64,000 bases of DNA, from positions 558,001-622,000 of the forward strand of contig NZ_WVVW01000002.1 of NCBI RefSeq assembly GCF_009857815.1, read 5' to 3'. The position numbers and the translations under genes are program-made. This document shows positions 50,236 to 59,110 of this stretch, piece by piece (within the stretch, counting starts at the first letter, position 1; each line of letters opens with the position of its first letter). Source of the DNA: Pseudomaricurvus sp. HS19 (GTDB lineage Bacteria > Pseudomonadota > Gammaproteobacteria > Pseudomonadales > Cellvibrionaceae). The notes beneath the pieces were generated by a model. That model saw nothing but the letters and a program-made list of their open reading frames with translations, was not told the DNA's origin and searched no databases.

Positions 50236-52401
50236 ATGGACGTATCCCCTATTCTCAATAATCTCAACGACGCACAGCGCGAAGCGGTGACAGCACCGGC
50301 CAGCAACCAGCTGATTCTGGCGGGCGCCGGCAGTGGCAAGACCCGTGTGCTGGTGCACCGTATCGCCTGGCTGATCCAGGTGGAGCAGGTATCCCCCTAC
50401 TCCATCCTGTCGGTCACCTTTACCAACAAGGCGGCCCGGGAGATGCGCGGCCGCATCGAAGAGCTGCTGGGCCTCAACCCCCGAGGTATGTGGGTGGGTA
50501 CCTTTCACGGTATTGCCCACCGCCTGCTCAAGGCCCACTGGCAGGAGGCGGGACTGCCGCAGAATTTTCAGATTCTCGACAGCGACGACCAGCTGCGGCT
50601 GATCAAGCGCGTCACCCAGCAGCTGCAGCTGGATGAGAAGCAGTGGCCGCCACGGCAGACCCAATGGTTTATCAACGCCCAGAAAGACGAAGGCCTGCGC
50701 CCGGACTATATCCAGATCACCGGTGACCCCTATATCACCACCATGGTGAAGCTCTACCGTGAGTACGAGGAGGCCTGCGCCCGCGGCGGCATGGTGGACT
50801 TCGGCGAACTGCTGCTGCGCTCCCACGAGTTGTGGCTCAATGCGCCGCAGCTGCTGGCCCACTACCAGCAGCGCTTCCCGTTTATCCTGGTGGACGAGTT
50901 CCAGGACACCAACACCATCCAGTATGCGTGGTTGCGGGTGCTGGCGGGCAACCAGTGCCGGGTGACGGCGGTGGGCGACGACGACCAGTCCATTTACGGC
51001 TGGCGCGGCGCCAAAATCGAGAATATCCAGAGTTACGAGCGCGACTTTGCCGATACCCAAACCGTGCGCCTGGAGCAGAACTACCGCTCCACCGCCAATA
51101 TCCTCGACGCCGCCAACGCGGTCATCGCCAACAACCGCGGCCGGCTGGGCAAAACCCTGCGTACCGAAGGCGACAAGGGCGAACCCATCAGCCTCTACGC
51201 CGCCTTCAATGAACAGGACGAAGCCCGCTACATTGTCGAGCGTATCGAACAGTGGGTGCGCAGTGGCCGCACCCGCAACGAGTGCGCCATTCTCTACCGC
51301 TCCAACGCCCAGTCGCGGGTATTGGAAGAAGCGCTGCTGCGCGAAGGTATGCCCTACCGCATCTACGGTGGCCAGCGCTTCTACGAACGGCTGGAAATTC
51401 GCAATGCGCTGGCCTACCTGCGGCTGCTGGTAAATCGCAACGACGATGCCGCCTTCGAGCGGGTGGTGAATACCCCCACCCGTGGCATCGGTGCCAAGAC
51501 CGTGGATCAGGTGCGTCTCTTCGCCCGCGAACAGGGTAGCTCCCTGTGGCAGGCGGCGCGCGCCATGGTCAGCAACCGGGCGCTGGCTGCCCGCGCAGGC
51601 TCGGCGGTGGGGGCGTTTATGGCGCTGGTGGATGAGCTGCAACAGCAGGTGCAGGGCAAGAACCTGGCGGCGCTGACCCAGCATGTGATTCACCACTCCG
51701 GACTCTACGATTTCCACAAGGCGGAAAAAGGCGAGAAAGGCCAGGCGCGCATCGAAAACCTCGATGAACTGGTCAACGCCAGTCGCGCCTTTGAAAACGA
51801 TGACGACGAGCTGTCAGACCTGGAAGCCTTTCTCGATACCGCCGCGCTGGATGCCGGCGATGCCCAGGCCGACGAGTTCGACGATGCGGTGCAGCTGATG
51901 ACCCTGCACTCCGCCAAGGGGCTGGAGTTCCCGCTGGTGTTTCTCGCCGGTGCCGAAGAGAACCTCTTCCCCCACCGTATGTCCGCAGAAGACCCGTCAC
52001 GTCTGGAGGAGGAGCGGCGGCTCTGTTACGTGGGTATCACCCGCGCCATGGAGAAACTGGTGATCAGCTACGCCGAGAGCCGGCGCCTGCACGGCCAGGA
52101 GAACTTCAACAGCGTGTCGCGCTTTATCAAGGAGATACCGGCGGGGTTAATTGAAGAAGTGCGGATGAAGAACACCATCAGCCGTCCATTGAGCTTTTCC
52201 CGCCCGGTGACACCGCTGCGACCCCAGGAAGATGAGGAGAGTGGCTTCTACCTCGGTCAGGCGGTACGTCACCCCATGTTTGGTGAAGGGGTGATCCTGC
52301 ATTTTGAAGGCGATGGTGCCAGTATGCGGGTGCAGGTGAACTTTGCTGAAGAGGGCATCAAGTGGCTGGTGTTGAAGTTCGCCAAGCTGGAGGCGGTGTA
52401 G
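50236..52401 (+). CDS. uvrD: DNA helicase II UvrD
   Basis: SF1A 3'-5' helicase acting in nucleotide excision and mismatch repair, 721 aa (E. coli 720). Motif I is AGAGSGKTRVLVHRIAW; then VTFTNKAAREMRGRIE (Ia), LVDEFQDTNTIQYAWL (II), GDDDQSIYGWRGA (III), LEQNYRS (IV), LMTLHSAKGLEFPLVF (V) and EERRLCYVGITRAMEKL (VI). The C-terminus contains VRHPMFGEGVILHFEGDG, the Tudor-like RNA polymerase-binding segment. I found no LexA box directly upstream. Confidence 0.97.
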   Translation: MDVSPILNNLNDAQREAVTAPASNQLILAGAGSGKTRVLVHRIAWLIQVEQVSPYSILSVTFTNKAAREMRGRIEELLGLNPRGMWVGTFHGIAHRLLKAHWQEAGLPQNFQILDSDDQLRLIKRVTQQLQLDEKQWPPRQTQWFINAQKDEGLRPDYIQITGDPYITTMVKLYREYEEACARGGMVDFGELLLRSHELWLNAPQLLAHYQQRFPFILVDEFQDTNTIQYAWLRVLAGNQCRVTAVGDDDQSIYGWRGAKIENIQSYERDFADTQTVRLEQNYRSTANILDAANAVIANNRGRLGKTLRTEGDKGEPISLYAAFNEQDEARYIVERIEQWVRSGRTRNECAILYRSNAQSRVLEEALLREGMPYRIYGGQRFYERLEIRNALAYLRLLVNRNDDAAFERVVNTPTRGIGAKTVDQVRLFAREQGSSLWQAARAMVSNRALAARAGSAVGAFMALVDELQQQVQGKNLAALTQHVIHHSGLYDFHKAEKGEKGQARIENLDELVNASRAFENDDDELSDLEAFLDTAALDAGDAQADEFDDAVQLMTLHSAKGLEFPLVFLAGAEENLFPHRMSAEDPSRLEEERRLCYVGITRAMEKLVISYAESRRLHGQENFNSVSRFIKEIPAGLIEEVRMKNTISRPLSFSRPVTPLRPQEDEESGFYLGQAVRHPMFGEGVILHFEGDGASMRVQVNFAEEGIKWLVLKFAKLEAV

Positions 52402-52423
52402 GACACCATTAAAGGCTCGCCCT

Positions 52424-52475
52424 GTGGCCCAGACCAGCCTCTCTTCCAGCTGCGCTGGAATTCACCTTCTCCCCC
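52424..52475 (-). repeat. 52-bp dispersed repeat, copy B
   Basis: Reverse-oriented copy of the element at 74-125, 47/52 identical. It lies between uvrD and dctP. Its hairpin (52444-52460: TTCCAGC, 3-nt loop, GCTGGAA) differs from copy A by a compensatory pair change. No 13-bp BIME arm accompanies it here. Confidence 0.75.
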
Positions 52476-52562
52476 GGGCGATCTGTTTGACGTTGCATCA
52501 CAACCGCGCACATGACACACATTGATTGACCATAACAACACAATAAAAAGGATTGGTTTCGC

Positions 52563-53699
52563 ATGAACAACAAGGGGGTTGGCCGCTGGCAACCGGCGGT
52601 AATCCTGGGGCTGGTGGCCCTGGTGGTGGTGCTGTTCTGGGCCCTGGTGGCGCAGAAGATGGCTACCGGCAAATCGGGTGGGGCCGTGATGGCCGCCAGG
52701 GGGGAGCAACAGACCTACCACTGGAAGATGGTCACCACCTGGCCGAAGAATTTTCCCGGACTTGGTTCAGCGGCCACTAACTTTGCGCGGCTGATGAACG
52801 AGATGAGCGATGGTCGCCTCACGGTCAGTGTCTACGGCGCCGGTGAGCTGGTGCCGGCACTGGGGGTGTTTGATGCGGTCTCCTCCGGCAGTGTGGAGGC
52901 AGGTCATGGCGCTGCCTATTACTGGAAAGGTAAAAACAGCGCGACCCAGTTTTTTACTGCCATTCCCTTCGGTATGAACGCCCAGGAGATGAACGGCTGG
53001 CTCTACTACGGGGGCGGCATGGAGTTGTGGCGGGAGATCTACGCCCCCTTCAATATCATTCCCTTTGCCGGCGGCAACACCGGTATCCAGATGGCGGGTT
53101 GGTTCAACAAACCGATCAACACCATGGATGATATCAAGGGCCTGAAAATGCGCATTCCCGGTCTTGGTGGCGAAGTGTGGAATCGCGCCGGTGGCACCTC
53201 GGTCAATATTCCCGGTGGTGAGCTCTACACCGCGCTGCAAACCGGGGTGATTGATGCCACCGAGTGGGTGGGTCCCTACAACGACCTGGCGTTTGGCTTT
53301 TATCAGGTGGCGAAGTACTACTACTACCCCGGCTGGCATGAAACCGGCTCCACGCTGGAGCTGATTGTTAACAAGGACGCCTACGAGGCCCTGCCCGCTG
53401 ACCTGCAGGCGATGGTGGATACCGCGGCGCGCATGGCCAACCAGGATATGCTGGATGAGTTTACCGGCCGCAACAACCGCGCGCTGGAGGAGCTGGTAAA
53501 CAAGCACCATGTGGACTTGCGACCCATTCCAGAGCCGGTACTGAGGGAGCTGGAGCAGATCGCCCACCAGATCTACGCCGAGGAGTCCGCCAAAAACCCG
53601 GATTTCAAACGTGTCTATGATGCCTATATGGAGTTCTACAACGGCATAAAGAACTACCACCGGGTTTCGGAGCAGGCCTACTATGAGCTGCGGGACTGA
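52563..53699 (+). CDS. dctP: TRAP transporter substrate-binding protein DctP
   Basis: Periplasmic receptor of a tripartite ATP-independent transporter, 378 aa. An N-terminal hydrophobic helix (VILGLVALVVVLFWALVA, about 13-30) has no clear cleavage site, so it may stay membrane-anchored. The DctP fold has WKMVTTWPKNFPGLGSAATNFARL, GLKMRIPGLGGEVWNRAGGTSVNIPGGELYTAL and GVIDATEWVGPYNDLAFGFY. The latter pattern, with the conserved ligand Arg in MRIPG, is like TakP-type receptors for alpha-keto acids. The membrane subunits are encoded on the other strand beyond yciA. Confidence 0.9.
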   Translation: MNNKGVGRWQPAVILGLVALVVVLFWALVAQKMATGKSGGAVMAARGEQQTYHWKMVTTWPKNFPGLGSAATNFARLMNEMSDGRLTVSVYGAGELVPALGVFDAVSSGSVEAGHGAAYYWKGKNSATQFFTAIPFGMNAQEMNGWLYYGGGMELWREIYAPFNIIPFAGGNTGIQMAGWFNKPINTMDDIKGLKMRIPGLGGEVWNRAGGTSVNIPGGELYTALQTGVIDATEWVGPYNDLAFGFYQVAKYYYYPGWHETGSTLELIVNKDAYEALPADLQAMVDTAARMANQDMLDEFTGRNNRALEELVNKHHVDLRPIPEPVLRELEQIAHQIYAEESAKNPDFKRVYDAYMEFYNGIKNYHRVSEQAYYELRD

Positions 53700-53725
53700 G
53701 CTGCGGGATTGAGCGCCGCGGCAAG

Positions 53726-53763
53726 CCATAAAAAAGGGCTGCATCTGCAGCCCTTTTTTATGG
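53726..53763. terminator. bidirectional terminator between dctP and yciA
   Basis: An 18-bp perfect stem (arm CCATAAAAAAGGGCTGCA) with a 2-nt loop TC. The A/T runs on both sides serve the convergent dctP and yciA genes. Confidence 0.92.
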
Positions 53764-53781
53764 TGTCGTGGCAGCGTCTGT

Positions 53782-54192
53782 TCAGCTGCTGATCGAGCGC
53801 GTGCGACCGTTATCATCAATGGCGACATAGACAAAGGTACCTTCGGTGACCTTGTAACGCTCATTGGTTTCCGGCTGGTACTGCCACACATCCACCAGAA
53901 TGCGGATGGAGGAGCGGCCGATGGAGAGCACGTCGGCGTAGCAGCTGATGGTGGCGCCAACCGGCACGGGGCGCAGGAACGCCATGCTGCCAACGGCAAC
54001 GGTGGTGACGCGGCCGCGGGCGATGGCGGAGGCGCGCACGGAGCCGGCCAGGTCCATTTGCGACATCAGCCAGCCGCCGAAAATGTCACCATTTGGATTG
54101 GTATCCTTGGGCATGGCCAGGGCTTGCAGGGTCAGCTCACCGGAGGGTTCCGGCTCGTCATCCAGATCGTTGTACTCTTCTTCTTCAATCAT
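53782..54192 (-). CDS. yciA: acyl-CoA thioesterase, YciA type
   Basis: Hotdog-fold enzyme that hydrolyses acyl-CoA to the acid and CoA, 136 aa from ATG 54192. The core is very similar to E. coli YciA: TLQALAMPKDTNPNGDIFGGWLMSQMDLAG with the catalytic Asp in NGDIFGGW, FLRPVPVG, and YKVTEGTFVYVAIDDNG. An upstream TTG is also possible as start. An acidic N-terminal tail (EEEEYNDLDDEPEP) is longer than in E. coli. It lies 26 bp after dctM on the same strand, so it may be co-transcribed with dctQM. Confidence 0.92.
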   Translation of the reverse strand: MIEEEEYNDLDDEPEPSGELTLQALAMPKDTNPNGDIFGGWLMSQMDLAGSVRASAIARGRVTTVAVGSMAFLRPVPVGATISCYADVLSIGRSSIRILVDVWQYQPETNERYKVTEGTFVYVAIDDNGRTRSISS

Positions 54193-54217
54193 TGAATTGC
54201 TCAAACCTCGTACACGT

Positions 54218-55591
54218 TTAACGCATCAGCCCCGGCAGCGCGGTTATCAGCTGCGGCCACAGGGCCAGCGTCAGCATCAGCGCCAATTGGAGCACAATAA
54301 AAGGCACGACGCCACGGTAAATCTCGGCGGTAGCCACTTCCGGCGGGGCCACGCCACGCAGGTAAAACAGGGCGAAACCGAAGGGCGGCGTCAGGAAAGA
54401 TGTCTGCAAATTGATAGCAATCATTATGCCCAGCCAGATGGGATCAAGACCCATGGCCAGCAGTACCGGTCCCACAATGGGCACCACCACAAAGGTGATC
54501 TCGATAAAGTCGAGAATAAAGCCCAGCAGGAAGATCACCAGCATCACAATCAGGGTCGCCGACACCACGCCGCCGGGCAGGTTCTCGAAGAAGTGGGTGA
54601 TCATCTCCTCGCCGCCAAAGCCGCGGAATACCAGCGAAAACAGTGATGCCCCCAGCAGGATAGCGAACACCATGGCGGTGACTTCGGTGGTGCTTTCGGC
54701 AATCTCACGCAGCCGCTGGCGGCTCAGCTGGCGTCGCTGCCAGGCCATCAGGGTGGCCCCCAGGGCACCAACCCCGGCAGCCTCGGTAGGGGTGGCCGCG
54801 CCACTGATGATGGAGCCCAGCACCAGCACAATCAGGATCACCGGCGCCGCCAGGGTGCGCAGTAACTGCCAGGTGCTCAATTGGTGCTCATCGGTGTCGT
54901 CCTGGCCACTGGGCGCCAGGTCGGGGCGGCGCAGGGAGACAAACAGCAGATAGGCTATATAAAGCACCACCAGCAACAGGCCGGGCACGATGGCGCCCAC
55001 GAACAGGTCCCCGACGGACACCGGTTGCGGGTTGAAGATACCCATCTTCAGCTGTGCCTGCTGGTAGGCGCTGGAAAGCACATCCCCCAGCAGCACCAGG
55101 GCAATGGAGGGGGGGATAATCTGGCCCAGGGTGCCGGTGGCACAGATGGTCCCGGTGGCAATGGCCGGGCTGTAGCCACGGCGCAGCATCGCCGGCAGTG
55201 ACATCAGGCCCATGGTGACCACCGTGGCGCCGACAATACCGGTACAGGCCGCCAGCAGCATGCCTACCACCACCACCGAGATACCCATGCCCGCCGGCAG
55301 CCGCCCGCACAGGCGCGCCATATTGCGCAGCAGCTCCTCCGCCACCTGTGAGCGTTCCAGCATCACACCCATCAGCACAAACAGCGGCACGGCAATCAGG
55401 GTGTAGTTGTTCATGGTGCCGAACACCCGGTCGGGGAAGGCGCGCAGCAGGTTGGCGTCAAAGTGGCCGGCGAGGATGCCCACCCCGGCGCACAACAGTG
55501 CCGTGCCTGCCAGGGTAAAGGCTACGGAATAGCCGATCATCAGGCACAGGCACACCAGCGCAAACATGACCAGGGGCAGCATATCAATCAT
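54218..55591 (-). CDS. dctM: TRAP transporter large permease DctM
   Basis: Large membrane subunit of the TRAP transporter, 457 aa with about 12 helices. The start ATG 55591 (MIDMLPLVMFALVCL) overlaps the dctQ end by 8 bp after GGGAGGG. An upstream extension inside dctQ is rejected. Family features include LFVLMGVMLERSQVAEELL, GTLGQIIPPSIALVLLGD and the C-terminal NLQTSFLTPPFGFALFYLRG. It imports an organic acid driven by a sodium or proton gradient. Confidence 0.93.
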   Translation of the reverse strand: MIDMLPLVMFALVCLCLMIGYSVAFTLAGTALLCAGVGILAGHFDANLLRAFPDRVFGTMNNYTLIAVPLFVLMGVMLERSQVAEELLRNMARLCGRLPAGMGISVVVVGMLLAACTGIVGATVVTMGLMSLPAMLRRGYSPAIATGTICATGTLGQIIPPSIALVLLGDVLSSAYQQAQLKMGIFNPQPVSVGDLFVGAIVPGLLLVVLYIAYLLFVSLRRPDLAPSGQDDTDEHQLSTWQLLRTLAAPVILIVLVLGSIISGAATPTEAAGVGALGATLMAWQRRQLSRQRLREIAESTTEVTAMVFAILLGASLFSLVFRGFGGEEMITHFFENLPGGVVSATLIVMLVIFLLGFILDFIEITFVVVPIVGPVLLAMGLDPIWLGIMIAINLQTSFLTPPFGFALFYLRGVAPPEVATAEIYRGVVPFIVLQLALMLTLALWPQLITALPGLMR

Positions 55592-56135
55592 GGCTGCTGC
55601 CCTCCCCGCTTGCCTGTGGCTCCTGCAGCAGTACCAGCAGGCCGCGCAGCACTTCACCAATGGCCTGCAGGGCCAGCAGCACCGCAGTGAGGGGGATCAG
55701 GCTTTTCAGCAGATACACCAGAGGCAGGCCGCCAGCGCTGGACGACCCCTCCCGCACCGCCCAGGCATCGGCGACGTAGTTCCAGCTGCTGAATAGAAGG
55801 AAGCCTGCCACGGGCAGCAGGAACAGCAGGCTGCCGAGGGCATTGACCCAGGCCTGCTTGGCGCGGCTGAAACGGCGGTAGAAGATATCCACCCGCACAT
55901 GGCCATCCCGCTGCAGGGTACTGGCCATGGCCAGCAGGAACACCGCTGAGTGCAGATAGCCCACCGACTCCTGCAGGGCGATGGAACCCAGGGAAAATCC
56001 GTAGCGCAGTACTACAATGACACAGGTCAGCAGCATCATCAGCAGTGTCAGCAGCGCAATCCAGCGGCCGGTGAACTGGGCAAAAGCGTCGATCCATGCA
56101 AGGACCCCGCGGATACCAGAGTATTGCGGTGACAT
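55584..56135 (-). CDS. dctQ: TRAP transporter small permease DctQ
   Basis: Small membrane subunit, 183 aa with four helices. The conserved DctQ block is RYGFSLGSIALQESVGYLHSAVFLLAMASTLQRDGHVRVDIFYRRFS. It is first in the leftward dctQ-dctM-yciA group and divergent from pstS across 243 bp. Confidence 0.92.
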   Translation of the reverse strand: MSPQYSGIRGVLAWIDAFAQFTGRWIALLTLLMMLLTCVIVVLRYGFSLGSIALQESVGYLHSAVFLLAMASTLQRDGHVRVDIFYRRFSRAKQAWVNALGSLLFLLPVAGFLLFSSWNYVADAWAVREGSSSAGGLPLVYLLKSLIPLTAVLLALQAIGEVLRGLLVLLQEPQASGEGSSHD

Positions 56136-56255
56136 CGAAATAAGACCCCTCCGACTGGATTCTTATGGTTATTCAGCGTCGGCGCAGTATACCGGAAAGC
56201 TCCGGCGATGGCGGCAAAACCCTCACAGCCCGGGCCTGGCGGCTATACTGGCTCT

Positions 56256-56311
56256 TTGTAACATTAGTGTCACAATAGATTCATACAATTGTCACCCGCG
56301 CCGCCTAGCAT
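56256..56311 (+). promoter_or_regulatory. tandem Pho boxes and promoter of pstS
   Basis: Four PhoB half-sites repeat every 11 bp: TTGTAAC (56256), GTGTCAC (56267), GATTCAT (56278) and TTGTCAC (56289). Together they make two Pho boxes. TAGCAT (56306-56311) begins 10 bp after the last one and serves as -10. This is a textbook layout of a PhoB-activated promoter and calibrates the two single boxes at 42.8 and 45.0 kb. Confidence 0.88.
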
Positions 56312-56378
56312 CACCTGCGACGTATCCACCGGGCCAGAGTTACCGCCCAGGGATAGCCTTTAAAGTCAGGAGAACATT

Positions 56379-57419
56379 GTGAAAAAGACATTGATGATTG
56401 CTACGCTGGCGGCCACCGCCGCAAGTGCCCAGTTTGCCCACGCCGCCCGCGACTATATCAGCATCGTGGGTTCCTCTACCGTATACCCCTTCGCCACTGT
56501 TGTGGCCGAGCGTTTCGGTAAGAGCACCAACTACAAGACTCCGAAAATTGAATCCACCGGTTCCGGCGGCGGCATGAAGCTGTTCTGTTCCGGTGTGGGT
56601 GTACAGTTCCCGGATATCACCAACGCCTCCCGTCGCATCAAGTCCACCGAGTTTGCCCAGTGTCAGGAAAACGGTGTTAAGGATATCGTTGAAGTGCTGA
56701 TCGGTTATGACGGTATCGTCATCGGTAACTCCGTACACGCCAAGCAGATGGAGCTGACCCGCAAGGACCTGTTCCTGGCCCTCTCCAAGCAGGTGCCAAA
56801 CCCCAACGGTTCCGAGACCATGATTGACAACCCTTACAAGACCTGGAAGGACGTCAACCCTGCGCTGCCAAACACCAAAATTGAAGTTCTGGGCCCACCG
56901 CCAACTTCCGGTACCCGCGACGCTTTCCAGGAACTGGTTCTGGAAGCTGGTTGTAAAGAGTACTCCTGGATCAAGGCCATGGAGAAAACCGACAAGTCTG
57001 CCTTCAAGTCAGCGTGCCTGAGCGTGCGTGAAGATGGTGCCTACATCGAAGCCGGTGAAAACGACAACCTGATCGTGCAGAAACTGAACGCCAACAAGAA
57101 CGCCCTGGGCATCTTCGGCTTCAGCTTCCTGGATCAGAACTCCGACAAGATCCAGGGCTCTATCGTGGAAGGCAAGGAACCAGAATTCGAATCCATCGCT
57201 GACGGTTCTTACCCTGTGTCTCGCCCACTCTACTTCTACGTGAAGAAAGAGCACATGAAGACCATCCCTGGTATGAAAGAGTACCTGGCTGAATTCACCA
57301 GCGAGAAAGCCTTTGGTGGCGAAGGTTACCTGTCCGAGAAGGGTATGATCCCTCTGAGCAAGAAGGAACGCGCCAAGGTAATGGCTGATGTAAAAGGCCT
57401 GAAAAACCTGCAAATGTAA
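56379..57419 (+). CDS. pstS: phosphate-binding protein PstS
   Basis: Periplasmic receptor of the high-affinity phosphate transporter, 346 aa. The signal peptide is KKTLMIATLAATAASAQFAHA. The mature start RDYISIVGSSTVYPFATVVAERF and GSGGGMKLFCSGVG are typical of the longer PstS (SphX-like) group in marine and Pseudomonas-type bacteria. Later blocks include PPTSGTRDAFQELVLEAGC. The start is GTG 56379 with CAGGAGAA upstream. Its product is needed in excess, and a long hairpin separates it from pstC. Confidence 0.95.
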   Translation: MKKTLMIATLAATAASAQFAHAARDYISIVGSSTVYPFATVVAERFGKSTNYKTPKIESTGSGGGMKLFCSGVGVQFPDITNASRRIKSTEFAQCQENGVKDIVEVLIGYDGIVIGNSVHAKQMELTRKDLFLALSKQVPNPNGSETMIDNPYKTWKDVNPALPNTKIEVLGPPPTSGTRDAFQELVLEAGCKEYSWIKAMEKTDKSAFKSACLSVREDGAYIEAGENDNLIVQKLNANKNALGIFGFSFLDQNSDKIQGSIVEGKEPEFESIADGSYPVSRPLYFYVKKEHMKTIPGMKEYLAEFTSEKAFGGEGYLSEKGMIPLSKKERAKVMADVKGLKNLQM

Positions 57420-57469
57420 GTCGGAATTGCAGACGACTCCCGGGTCTGCCCGGGGGTCACCTCAGGGAG

Positions 57470-57526
57470 CCCGACGACCAATCAAGTCTGCGTCTGCGCA
57501 AGGGTCTTGATGGGTCGCCGGGTTTT
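57470..57526 (+). terminator. attenuator hairpin between pstS and pstC
   Basis: The 17-nt arms at 57470-57486 and 57506-57522 pair with two mismatches, and TTTTC follows. A smaller CCCGGG/CCCGGG hairpin lies just upstream (57439-57455). Partial termination here would give more pstS than pstCAB transcript. Confidence 0.7.
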
Positions 57527-57700
57527 CGCGCTTTGAATGGTGTTGGTACAACAACACTCAAATGCAACATGACATGTGTACGATAAAACGTAACGCCGAA
57601 GTTTTCGTTAAGGGATTGCTGCCCTTACCCAAACCTTCTGCCACAGGCACCCGCCAGCTCTGGTGACGTGCTGCAGTTATTGGAATTGACCGGGAGATTT

Positions 57701-59110
57701 ATGAGTACCTCCTCACTGTTTGTAACACTGGCTGTGCTGATCGCAGTGGCTTACGTCCTCGGACGAGGCCGCTCCATGGCGTTGGCGGATCATTCGCAAC
57801 GCGGCTTCCGCAATCTCAATTCATTGCCGTTCTACTACGGCATGCTCACAGCCCTCTGGTGCGGTATTCCCAGCCTGCTGCTGGTGGCGCTGTGGCTGAT
57901 GCTGGATGGTAATGCCATCGACCAGCTGCTTATTGCCCAGCTGCCCGGTGAGGTTGCCGCCCTGTCCCACGCCGAGTTGGGACTGGTGCTTAACAACATC
58001 AAGAACCTGGCTTTGGGCAATATGGTGGGTGCCAATCCCGAGCCCTACATGGTGGAAGCCGCCAGCACCCTGACGGCGTTGCAGCGCAGCAGCCAGATGG
58101 CCATGACCGTAGCGGCTATTTCGGTAGCCATGGTGCTGTCCATCATCGCCTGGTTGCGTATCAATCCGCAGCAGAAAGCGCGTCTGCAGGTGGAGACAGC
58201 GTTCAAGGTGATTCTGCTGGCCTGTGCCAGCCTGGCGATTCTCACCACCATTGGCATTGTCTTCTCGGTGATTTTTGAATCCCTGCAGTTCTTCAAGACG
58301 GTGCCGGTTAGCGATTTTCTGTTCGGCCTGCAGTGGAGCCCACAGATGGCCATTCGCGCCGATCAGGTGGGCAGCTCCGGTGCCTTTGGTGTTATTCCCC
58401 TGTTTGTTGGTACCCTGCTGATCTCGCTGATTGCCATGATTGTGGCGGTACCCGCCGGGCTGATGTCGGCCATTTACCTGTCCGAATACGCCAGCTCCCG
58501 CGTACGCTCCATGGTGAAGCCGGCACTGGAAGTACTGGCAGGAATTCCCACCGTGGTCTACGGCTTCTTTGCCGCCCTTACTGTGGCGCCCTTTGTGCGC
58601 GACAGCGGCGTCTGGGCTTTTGAGTTCCTCGGCCTGCCCATGCAGATCTCTTCCGAGAGCGCGCTGGCGGCGGGTCTGGTGATGGGTATTATGATCATTC
58701 CGTTTGTGTCGTCTCTCTCCGACGATGTGATCACTGCGGTGCCCCAGTCCATGCGCGACGGTTCTCTCGGACTTGGTGCCACGAAGTCGGAAACCATCAA
58801 GCAGGTGGTGATTCCGGCAGCCCTGCCGGGCATTGTCGGCGGTATTTTGCTGGCCGTCTCCCGCGCTATCGGTGAAACCATGATCGTGGTGATGGCGGCA
58901 GGCCTTGCCGCTAACCTCACCGCCAATCCGCTGGATACGGTCACCACCGTCACCGTACAGATTGTGACTCTGCTGGTGGGTGACCAGGAATTTGACAGCC
59001 CCAAAACCCTGTCCGCATTTGCGCTGGGTCTGGTGTTGTTTGTTGTTACTCTGGCACTGAACTATGTTGCCCTGCATGTGGTTCGCAAGTATCGGGAGCA
59101 GTATGAATAA
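57701..59110 (+). CDS. pstC: phosphate ABC transporter permease PstC (long form)
   Basis: Inner-membrane permease, 469 aa, well over the 319 aa of E. coli PstC. The first about 190 residues carry extra helices (DUF3708-type extension). The binding-protein-dependent permease core follows, with GVIPLFVGTLLISLIAMIVAVPAGLMSAIYLSEYAS and the EAA-like loop MRDGSLGLGATKSETIKQVVIPAALPGIVGG. ATG 57701 has GGGAG upstream. An 11-codon extension upstream is rejected. It overlaps pstA by 8 bp. Confidence 0.93.
   Translation: MSTSSLFVTLAVLIAVAYVLGRGRSMALADHSQRGFRNLNSLPFYYGMLTALWCGIPSLLLVALWLMLDGNAIDQLLIAQLPGEVAALSHAELGLVLNNIKNLALGNMVGANPEPYMVEAASTLTALQRSSQMAMTVAAISVAMVLSIIAWLRINPQQKARLQVETAFKVILLACASLAILTTIGIVFSVIFESLQFFKTVPVSDFLFGLQWSPQMAIRADQVGSSGAFGVIPLFVGTLLISLIAMIVAVPAGLMSAIYLSEYASSRVRSMVKPALEVLAGIPTVVYGFFAALTVAPFVRDSGVWAFEFLGLPMQISSESALAAGLVMGIMIIPFVSSLSDDVITAVPQSMRDGSLGLGATKSETIKQVVIPAALPGIVGGILLAVSRAIGETMIVVMAAGLAANLTANPLDTVTTVTVQIVTLLVGDQEFDSPKTLSAFALGLVLFVVTLALNYVALHVVRKYREQYE

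Noticed and set aside
52767-53999. 410-aa minus-strand frame covering dctP and part of yciA
   Set aside because: Crosses a strong bidirectional terminator and is antisense to dctP, so it is not a real gene.
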